From: Hydrangea macrophylla
Lineage: Eukaryota > Streptophyta > Magnoliopsida > Cornales > Hydrangeaceae
Direction: 5' to 3'
NCBI GenBank assembly: GCA_033977485.1
Contig: CM066988.1
Location: 5,850,501-5,914,500 of the forward strand
Length of the DNA: 64,000 nucleotides
The notes below the pieces were generated by a model. That model searched no databases. It was given only the letters and a program-made list of their open reading frames with translations, and was not told the origin of the DNA. The translations under genes and the position numbers were made by a program. Shown here one piece after another: positions 34,986 through 44,140 of this stretch. Every line of letters begins with the position of its first letter. Position 1 is the first letter of the stretch.

Positions 34986-36651
34986 TGTAGACACCCCATT
35001 TTGTCGGCTATCAGAATTAGGAGACCCATAGCTTGGTGGTTCACAATGATCATAAAAAAACTCAAAAGGATTCTCGGAAGTCAGTTCTATCTCTCAGAAT
35101 GCTCTGAATGACCAAAATGCCCCTGCAAGCCCGAAAACTCCCAGATTTGGTCCCAAAGTTCTGAAAACATGCTATGTCGTAATAAAAGAGATAAAATGAG
35201 TTTTTAAGAGAAATTGGGTGAAATCGTCAGCTCCCAGAGACCCCCGGAAGTCCCGGAAGTTCCCGGAAAGTCCCCGTTGATCGATTTGACCAAGGTTTGA
35301 CCAAGGTTTGACCAAGTTTGACTGAAATCGTCCGAATTCACCAGAATCATTTTAAATCATGAGAAAAGTGTTAAAAACAAGTTCCAAAAGAAAATCGAGC
35401 GAAAACATCAGCTCCCGGGAACTCCCGGAGGTTTCCAGAACTTTCCGGGAATCCCAGGTTTGACCAGTTTGACCAAAATTTGACTTTGGAACCGGGGCGC
35501 CGAAACAATTTTCAAATATTTTTCATGGATACTAGAGGTCAATAGCTTTCCAACGGTATATCGCACATAATTTCTGGATTTAAAATGAATTTATTATGAA
35601 TTTCCAAAGGCGAAAAAGGCGATCAAATCGGCTTTTATCGCGAATACCGCAAAAATTTTCAAATTGACCTATCCCCGAACTATTTTTTATGTAAATTAGA
35701 CTCCATTACCTTTCCAACGGTATATCACAACCGCAATTTGGATTGTATGCATTTTCTGTGAATTTTTGACGAAATAGGGCCTTTTTGCGAATACCGGAAC
35801 TTCAGGGGGCCTAAACAGCATTATCTGGACGAAGGAGGAGCAGTGCCGCCGCGGCACTGGCCCAGTGCCGCCGCCGCACTCCCCTCCAGAATAGTGTATT
35901 TTTGTAATTTGTTTTGTGGTCCCATTTTGATTAATTAAAAGCCAAAACGACATAGTTTTATGATTTCAGATGTTTGGAGCCAATGGGAATACTTTCTAAA
36001 TCCCAAAACCACCCCAAGTTGGCCTATATAAACACCCCATTACTCTTCATTTTGAGGGAGTGAAATGAAAGCTTAGGAAAAGTTTGGGAGAGAAAGTTGT
36101 AGAGATAAGGTTAGAATAGAGAGAAAGAAGCTTCCTTCTTTGATTTTTCAAAATAAAAGTGAGTTCTAAACTTTGTTTTTACTTCATTACTCCCATTTAC
36201 TTCAACATTCAATACTCCCAACCACCATTTTAGTGAGCATTTAAGAGAATGGAAGCTTTTTTCATGTCTAGTGTCATTACGTATGAGTGAAACACCAATC
36301 TACAAGTCTCATGCTTCATGAATATCATCTATTGATCATCATCTACTTGCTTGTTTATTTATTGTTCATCTCTTCTTATCTCATTTCTTTTTTATTTTCT
36401 TTATTTACATACTAGTTCATCATCATCTAAGTGATGACATGAAGTTTGGGGTGAGTGAATCCTTATGGATAGTAGCTCTTGACCTCAAAAACATGTTTGA
36501 TAGATGATGATCATAACCTCAATACTTCCAAGGTATTCTTGAAATGTATTGAAGTTATGTTCAAAATAAAAATAAATCTCTCCAACAATCTTGGAGGTTC
36601 TTGATGATAAGTTTGATGTTGGCATTTTAAGTCGCTATAATCCTTATTAGA
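34986..36651 (+). repeat. 5' LTR of element E, truncated
   Basis: Closely similar to 53150-54837 and then ends abruptly at about 36651, where the 3' LTR goes on for another 1.5 kb. The junction leads directly into integrase sequence, so one deletion removed the LTR end, primer site, gag and most of pol. Confidence 0.9.
36025..36032 (+). promoter_or_regulatory. LTR TATA box (element E, 5' LTR)
   Basis: TATATAAA in GGCCTATATAAACACC, kept identically in the 3' LTR at 54220-54227. It is followed by an unstructured leader with GAGAGAAAG motifs. Confidence 0.65.
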
Positions 36652-37959
36652 GCAGAGGTACGAGCCTTCGTTCGACATGATCGCCGCAATCGAAGAAGAA
36701 GAGAATGAAACGCCGTGGTATCGGGATGTCTGGGATTTCATAGAAAAGGGGACGTACCCCCAAGAATCTACCGAGAAAGACAAAATGGCCATTCGAAGAT
36801 TCGCAGCTCAATTCATCATTTGCGGTGGGAAACTACTGAAGAAAGGATACAACGGTCACAACCTGACTTGCTTGTTCGGAAAGAGCTCCAAAAGAATGAT
36901 GGAAGAAATACACGAGGGGGTCTGCGGCCAGCACATGAACGGTCACATGTTGGCCAAAAAGATTATAAGACAAGGGTACTACTGGATAACCTTGGAGAAA
37001 GATTGTTGCGAATACATAAGAAGGTGTCACAAGTGCCAGATCCATGCAAACATGATGCACGTGCACCATCCCTTCTATACAGCATGACGTCGCCTTGGCC
37101 ATTCTCCACCTGGGGAATCGATATTATTGGTCAAATCATCCCGAAAGCCTCAAATGGAAATCGGTACATCTTGGTGGCCATAGACTATTTCACAAAATGG
37201 GTAGAAGCTGCATCTTACACCAAGTTGGGGGCCAAGGAAGTGGTCAAATTCATCAAGAGAAATCTCATCTGCCGTTATGGAGTTCCCCATGAGATTATTT
37301 AGGATAACGGAAGTCATTTCAAGGCAGAAGTCAGGGATCTGTTCGAGGAGTACAAAATCACTTATCACAAGTCATCCCCATACAGACCACGGACTAATGG
37401 GGCAGTCGAAGTTGCGAATAAGAATGTCAAGGCTATACTGCAGAAATCGGCCGATACCTACAAAGACTGGCATGAAAAGCTACCGTTCGCGCTTTGGGGG
37501 TACAGAACGTCGATAAAGACGTCTACAAGAGCAACGCCTTACTCGCTAGTGTATGGGATGGAAGCGGTACTTCCGGTCGAGATAGAACTACCGTCCCTAC
37601 GCGTGATGGCAGAGTGTGAAATTTCGGAGTCAGATTGGTTGAAGGAAAGATACGAGGAATTGGCTCTCATAGATGAAAAACACCTAGCGACAGTTGACCA
37701 TGTCCGAATCTATCAAAAGAGGATAGCCCGTGCTTTCAATAAAAGGTTTCGTCTAAGGAAGATTGTCAAAGGCGACCTTGTCCTTAAAGAATTGCGAGCC
37801 CCGATCTTTGATCCCCATGGGAAGTTTAAACCAAAATGGGTCGGCCCTTACATTGTCAAGACCATTCTTTCCGGAGGAGCAACTTACCTCATGGACCTCG
37901 ATGGTGTCGAATTCAAAGAACCAATCAACATGGACCGCTTCAAAAAGTACTATGCTTGA
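36652..37959 (+). pseudogene. Integrase (pol 3' end) of element E
   Basis: The zinc-binding part has HMNGHMLAKKIIRQGYYW and CHKCQ (36677-37087). A one-base frame change near 37084 leads to the core: STWGIDIIG, AIDYFTKWVEAA (first Asp), DNGSHFKAEV (second Asp), TNGAVEVANKNV (Glu). The core is open to 37959 except a TAG at 37300-37302 directly before DNGSHF, where CAG (Gln) is usual in the family. The C-terminal part has KGDLVLKELRAPIF, KPKWVGPYIV and NMDRFKKYYA, which ends typically for Tat/Ogre integrase. No chromodomain. The DDE residues are all present. Confidence 0.88.
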
Positions 37960-38761
37960 CCATTCCATAAACCATTTTTTTGGCTCGAACTACGCTCGAC
38001 CTGATTCCTACTCGGGGATACGTAGGCAACCACATTAGTTCGGTCGCTCCACCTACCTAAAAATCAACCCCCTTCCTTTCAAAACTTTGGCCCGAACTAC
38101 GTTGGACTAGATCCCTGCTCGGGGGTACGTAGGCAGACTTTCAAAGAGAAAAGAAGGATGGCTCGCTAGGTCAAAAATTCGAAAGGACGCCTAGGCAAAA
38201 ATTAGAGCTAAATCCAAAGTGAGCAATAACAAAAGAGAGAGAATGGCTCGCCAGGCCGCCTCCTTGGTGCCTGGGCAAAAATTATGAGCATGTGAGAGAA
38301 TGAAGTCACGGTCCTTACCCTAACCCAGAAATAGCCCTCCACACTAGGGGCAAACTTCGGCCACTCGCCTCGTTTTCCTGAACCTCTTCTAAACTAGGGG
38401 CAAACGTCGGTCATCTACCTCGTTTGCCTCACAACCATACATATCCCAAACTAGGAACAAACTTCGGCCACCCGCCTCGTTTGCCTCTAATAACCCTAGC
38501 ATGTCCAAGCAAGTACCAAAAGCAACAACTAATTGAAATCTCGGTTACAAAATGTTTTTGGAAAGCTAAAATGCATAAAATAAGATTCCCGAAGTAACCG
38601 AGGTTCACCGATAAACAAACTTTGAATATTACATAAACAGGAATAATTAAAGAAATAAAAGTCTTTCAAGAAGCAATCACATGTTCAAAGGCACTTGGAG
38701 GAATGAGCAGAATCGGTCGGGTCTAGTTTTGTCTTAGTGTCTATTATTTCTTCAAAGGTCT
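37960..38761 (+). other. Post-integrase spacer of element E with two hairpin motifs and three polypurine-like repeats
   Basis: No ORF is visible. At 37986-38029 and 38093-38134 there is a motif GAACTACG ... TACGTAGGCA; a third copy is at 52949-52990. At 38344, 38394 and 38451 there are three about 55-bp units with CTAGGGGCAAAC (the third CTAGGAACAAAC), each followed by a TTCGGCCAC-CCTCGTTT stretch. These resemble the true polypurine tract before the 3' LTR. Confidence 0.65.
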
Positions 38762-39743
38762 TTAGAAGTAGGCCTTTACTCGGTCGGTCCAACCATCAAT
38801 AAAAGCAGCAATAGTGGTAGCCCTGATCCTGGAAGCAAAGACCCTCTCAGTAAACCCCCGGGGAACCTCCTGAACCTGTCCATACTGTCTGGCCAAACGG
38901 CGAGGATGATAGAAATAAGTCTCTCTCAGACCCATCAACCACACTCTCTGGTGACCCCTGAGGCTCGTGGTGATAGCATAAAGGCCCCAACGCCTCACGA
39001 TCCAGCAAATGTCAGCCTCAGATAAGGCACCCATCATGCCCACCCAATCGGCAAAAGTATAGTGAGAGTGAAGCACAGCTCGACGAAAGTAAACCGGTGG
39101 TATGCAGCCCGTCCACAGCTGAAGGCGCTCGTATAGCCAAACTTGTAACACCAAAGGCGCCCCAGAAAGGAGAGGCATTATCCAAAATATTCAAGGTTTC
39201 AGCTAGAACCATGGCCATGGGATTCCTGCTAAGTTTTAGCCCGAGGCACACATGCACTAAGTCAACGGAAGTACTCGAGAATAAGAAGTGCAAAGTCATG
39301 CACAGTATCAAAGCGGCCCCGCGGGTAGCATCATACACGCTGGGATTCCCAGGACTGGCGTACCGGGCAATAATAGAAGCAATGTTGAGGACCTCACCTT
39401 GAATCAGCCGGCGGGAAATAGTGATGGAGCAATTCAGACATTCAGCCAAGGCTCGGGTAGGGCTGAGGGTATCAACAAAAGGGAGAATCAAGTCGGAGTC
39501 AGAATCAAAGCCAAGAATAGCGCAGAACTCCTCAAACATGGGGTATATCTCCAGGCCATTGAAGTTGAAGACATGGTTCACCGGGTCCCAGTGACCAATG
39601 GCAGCACACAAGAACTCAGTATTCAAGGTCACCTGGCAAAGAGAAAATAGCTCGGTCAAGCCATAGCTGAAGAGGTTAATCCTCTCCACGCCATCCGTGA
39701 TGTTCAGCCAAGCTGTGAGTTGAGCGGGATCATACAAAGCCAT
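38762..39743 (-). pseudogene. Antisense ORF 1 of element E: DUF7745/plant-mobile-domain-like protein, one frameshift
   Basis: The minus-strand ATG at 39743 (MALYDPAQLTAWLNITDG) is chosen because upstream codons contain a TAG. FNFNGLEIYPMFEEFCAILG resembles the entry motif of PMD/DUF7745 proteins, followed by TRGAALILCMTLHFLF. Near 39170 the frame shifts, and the protein continues LLSGAPLVLQVWLYERLQLW to a stop at 38762 (ATTIAAFIDGWTDRVKAYF). Apart from that single break it is open for about 325 codons. An acceptor-like TTGCCTTGCAG at about 39813 hints at an upstream exon. The role of such proteins is unknown; PMD proteins occur both as host factors and inside transposons. Confidence 0.6.
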
Positions 39744-40073
39744 ATTTTCGGTCGCGGTTCTAGGAAAATTCGAAATTTTGGCAGCACCTCCCCGTTTCAC
39801 GGACTATCCCACCTGCAAGGCAAAAACACTAACTATCACAAAACTGCCCATCGCAGTAACATCCAACAATCACAGTACACATATATCAACTAAAACAAGC
39901 ACACAACTGTGCCTCCAAATCGGAAGCTATCCGGCCTAAAAGGAAAAACATCATAATACTCTGTCAAAAGTCACAAATTGTTTCACACATCGTCCTACAC
40001 TGTCCAAATAGTCATATTCCCAATACAACCCAATCGAAAACATAAAAAAATAATAATGCCCGCTTGGGAGGCC

Positions 40074-42259
40074 TCAGTCTTCCTCTTCTTCGTCCTCTGT
40101 CGGACCGCCCGGAGTGTATGTCGGCGACGGCCTCCTCCTACCACCTCTGCACCTTGGACCAGTCCTCGATGAGCCAGCTCCACCTCCACGGTACTGCACA
40201 CACAAATAAAATGGAGACAATCAGTAGGGAAACCACAAAAAAGTAAAAAAAAAAAAAAAAAACAGAGTCGAGTCAGAGACTTACCAAAGACGCCATCTGA
40301 TTGGCAGCGAATTGCCGCATACCGTCCATCTGTCAAGGGTAAAATCCAGGGTTAGAACCTCATAACCTTAAGAAAGTGCAAAATTAGAGACATACCCGGT
40401 GATCCCGTGTAAGGACCAAAGACCTTAAGCTAGCCGCCAAGGCGTGACCCTCCTCAGCGTAACTCCAAGGGACATTGAGGACGCCCGCTGGATGAGTAGG
40501 GTACCCACACGTGACTCGCGGCACCTCCATCATTTGGGGAGTGCCATCAGCGCCTAGAACATTGACGGTCCAATCCCAAGGAGGGATAGGATCGGGAGCC
40601 TGAGGAGCCTGTCTCCTGTACATTTCGCGAAGCTGTAGGCACAAAACAAGTTAGGGGAAGATAAGTCAAAAATATAAACAACTAATAAAAACAAAAATGT
40701 AAAAATAAACTCACCTCCAGGAGTGGAAGTTAAGCATCAAGAAGCGGCCACGGTAAGCCTCATACCCGGTCTCAGAGAGAAAATGATCCCAAACATCGGT
40801 GCCGGCTAAGGCCTCCAGCAGAGCATCACCAGAGAGGTCACTAGCATCCATCGCAGGGGGATTATGAGGGATGCGATACCTGGAACCACCAACCACCTGC
40901 CAAGACACTCGCTCACCAAGGAACCACTGCCTGCACTCGGTACTCTCCATCAGAAGGCGGCAAGAGGTAAGAGATTTGACCGCTTGTATCTCCTCTGGGG
41001 CGCCATAGGCGACGCCCTCCCAAGGCGTCCAATCAACACTAGAGGCCGTCAGCTCAGTTAAGAAATTTCTGAGCAAAACAATCCGGTGGGCCCCACTCTT
41101 CACCCCGATAACATCCCTCCGCCATCTCAAGCCTCGTGGGAACAGAGGCACAGGAGCCATGCCATCCTCGTCTTCGCCTGACTCGTCCGTAGGGGAAGGA
41201 GCCAACATCTTCAGGTATTCAAAACTCCAAAGCTGCACAGACAAAGGAGAAAGTCAGAACAAGTATAGAAGTCAGAAGATAAAAGAATAAAAGAAGATGC
41301 AATACATACCTCCCAAGCTCGCCAAAATCCTCCTGTCGATTTAACATCGTCCCGAGAGACCTCGCCCATATGCTTGTAAAGATGGGCCAGGGCAGCACCG
41401 CCCCAGTTGTAGGAGGGGATCTCATCAATGGTCTCCAGGCAAGAAAGAAGCCTCAAGCTCACCCGGTCATTTCGCGTCGCAAAGATTGAGCAACCAAGGA
41501 CATACAGAAGATACACTCTCAGGAGCTGGGAATTGTTCAAATTATGATTCCCCCTGCCATAGGCCCGGTAAAGCCAGCCGCAAGGAAACAAATGCCTCTC
41601 TAGGTTAGGGGGAATAGCCCCAATCAACATCTCTATAGCCTCCGGATCAATCTCATAAAAGTAGTCCAGAATCAGGCGCTTCCCGCCAACCCTCAAGCCC
41701 GTGATCATGGAGAAATCAAAGGGCGTCATAGTCATCTCACCAAACGGCAGGTGAAAAGTGTTGGTGGTGTCTCACCACCTCTCAGCCAGTGCATAGAAGA
41801 AAGCCAAATCATTGCTACTTTTCGAAACCAAACGGACGAAGCCTCCGAACCCGGCATCGTCAACCATCCTCTTGACGGTAGGCGAGAGTTGAGTATACCA
41901 CAAGAAAGCATGGGCGAGGCTACCATGGCCCTTCAATGCCACTTTCGACACCTGCACACAACAAAAATAACAAAAAGATGCACAAAATCACTATTCACGA
42001 CCCAAGAGCCAAATTCACAAAATCAACTTTTCAGCACAAACCGGACTTCTAACGACCTCTAGGTGCACACTAAGGCTCACAAAACTAGCACAATACATGA
42101 AAACGGTCCTAAACTGTCGAAAGTTTCACATACCAAGCTCGCTAGAGCCGCGGCCAAAAGATGTTGTAGGGGGTCCCGTAAAATCAAGTCCGGGGTTTGC
42201 ATCTCGGCCTTCATCCGTCCCTTGGCCTTCTTAGACGGTCTCCTTGAGCTCGAAGCCAT
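40074..42259 (-). pseudogene. Antisense gene 2 of element E: six-exon plant mobile domain (PMD) protein, with one nonsense codon
   Basis: Inferred minus-strand exons with GT-AG borders: 42259-42134 (MASSSRRPSKKAKGRMKAEM), 41951-41310, 41232-40715, 40632-40396, 40329-40285, 40193-40074. PMD marks are FLWYTQLSPTVKRMVDDAGF, HLPFGEMTMTPFDFSMITGL, YNWGGAALAHLYKHMG and WELWSFEYL. The C-terminus is Gly/Arg-rich, then PTEDEEEED and TGA. Defects: a TGA at 41774-41772 within AERW-DTTNTF, best explained as CGA to TGA, and an apparent phase mismatch between exons 3 and 4 (exon 3 is 518 nt). All other phases agree (126, 642, 237, 45, 120). With both fixed the protein would be about 560 residues, within the PMD size range. 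MAIN/MAIL host proteins of this domain act in silencing and genome stability. Confidence 0.75.
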
Positions 42260-42282
42260 GGATCTACAAGAAAAATGGAAGT

Positions 42283-43646
42283 TGATCGGGAGAGAACAGA
42301 TCCTATTTATACGCCTTAAGGAGCATTTGTTAGTACTTTTTTATCCTGTTTTTGTATATTTTTACTTCGTTTTCTATTTTCTGACAGGTTTTGGAAGAAA
42401 TCAAGTATATCAGGTTAAACAGGGTGAAAAAGCAGAAGAAAAGAAGCTGAAAAAGTCAAGTCGTGCGCGCGAGCCGCGGGCGCGAAAATTCGAGAATCGC
42501 TCGCGCGATCCGCTCGCGCGAGAACCCAGAAATCGCTCGCGCGATCCGCGCGCGCGAAGGCCGAAAAGTCGCGCTCGCGCGACCCGCTCGCGCGATATGT
42601 GTAAAAACCAAAGATGCGTATTTCAGTATACTGATGATTCCTACGTGAATGAAACTGCCTAATTACGTCCGAAAAGCAAAAGACAGCAGTTTTAGTGCGT
42701 TTCGAGTTGGGAAAGCTTCCAAAAACTTGTTGTAAATCTATATAAACCCTATTTTACCTCAATTAAAGGGTTAGCCACTATTATACACATTCTAGAACCA
42801 TACTTTCAGCCATTGAAGGGAGGGAAGCAAGGAGAAGAAGAAGAAGACCAAGGATATCCATGGCCTCCTCCATCAACCTCTTGCCATCTACCGCTTCTAT
42901 GGACAGCTAGACATTAGATCTAGGATTTCAATGAAGCCCTAGCCAAGTAATAGGGTTTTATTTATGCTTTTATTCTAGTTTTATTATGTGTGGATGACAG
43001 TCACATGTTTCGAGGATTTTTATAAATGAATCGAACTTCTATTGATTAAATCATTGCTTTCAGAATTTATTCTTGTCTTAGATCTATTTTGACTGTGATG
43101 TGCTCAATGATCTATTCTTGCTGTGCTTGTTTAGATTATTTACATGTGATGGTGCTTTATTGATTTGTACTATCAAGTATCCGAATAGTCCATGCCTAGG
43201 TTAGACGGATTAGATCACAACCCTAGTTTAGTGTGGGATAATTCGTGCTAACCGCAGATGGATTATGTTGGTGCTTGAACCATGATTATCTTCTTGTAGG
43301 AGGAATTGGGCTTGTAGCTACAATTCCCCATTATCATCCAACGTAATAAACTAAAGTAATTCATAAATATTCCTATTATGAAGCTAGTGGTGGATTTGCA
43401 ATCCTAGGTTTCCTTAAACATTATTTAAAAACTATTATTTAAATTGCTTTCATAGTTTAGATTTATTTTTATGTTCTTAGTTTAATTCAAATTAAAATCA
43501 AATCCGTTTCCTTAATTAACTAAAATTAGGTTTTAAAATTAAGTCGCTGTAGTAAATCAATCTCTGTGGGTTCGACCTTTACTTTCACACTACAAATCTT
43601 TAGAAAAGTAAAGAATACTTTTTATATCTTGATTCTGACAAGATCA
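42283..43646 (+). repeat. 5' LTR of element F
   Basis: Ends are TGATCGGGAG and CAAGATCA. A CpG-dense module at 42460-42596, with many TCGCGCGA palindromes, lies 140-280 bp upstream of the TATA box. The 3' half is A/T-rich, with a short leader-like region after ATATCCATGGCC. It ends five bases before the primer site. Confidence 0.95.
42739..42746 (+). promoter_or_regulatory. LTR TATA box (element F)
   Basis: TATATAAA in ATCTATATAAACCC. The same sequence occurs in the 3' LTR at 49808-49815. It divides the CpG-rich upstream part from the transcribed part. Confidence 0.7.
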
Positions 43647-43651
43647 ATTTT

Positions 43652-43669
43652 TGGCGCCGTTGCCGGGGA
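43652..43669 (+). other. tRNA-Asp primer-binding site of element F
   Basis: TGGCGCCGTTGCCGGGGA is complementary to the 3' end of plant tRNA-Asp, the usual primer for Athila-lineage elements. It lies five bases after the LTR end. Confidence 0.9.
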
Positions 43670-44140
43670 TTGCATTACTACCTTTAATTTTATAATCTTA
43701 GTTTAGTTAATTTGTAAATATTAGATTAGTTTTTAGTCTTCTTGTTTTCCGTTTTTGTTTTAAATTACTAACTTGTTCTTTTATTTTATAGGTTTTCGAG
43801 TCATCAAATTCCAACGTTCCCGAGTGGAGTAGCTAATTACATCAAAGGAGCTTACGCAAATAAAAAAATAAACAAAATAAAATAAATTGCTTCTTGTGAA
43901 ACTCGCTTTAAACCACTGTAAGTCAGGGCGCTGTGACGCACTATTTGCATTAGTTTAAGGTTAATTGCACTGCATTAGCTAGGAAACCCGGGGCGCTGGG
44001 CTTGACGCGGTCATTGCATTACAGGATAATATTCATGCATCATAGTAGTTGAGTGCTTGTTATCTTAGTTGCGTGATTGCTATTTGTTTCTTTTGTTTAG
44101 CCAGTCTTTGTTTTTAGTTTCTTTTACTTTCTTTTAGTTT

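Noticed and set aside
42463..42662. Arg/Ala-rich ORFs in the element F LTR (also near 49.6 kb)
   Set aside because: Produced by GCGCGC words in a non-coding U3 region; frames differ and stop soon after.
43568..43577. GGGTTCGACC, B-box-like sequence of tRNA genes
   Set aside because: No cloverleaf or A box around it; it is a normal part of Athila-type LTR ends, repeated at 50637-50646.
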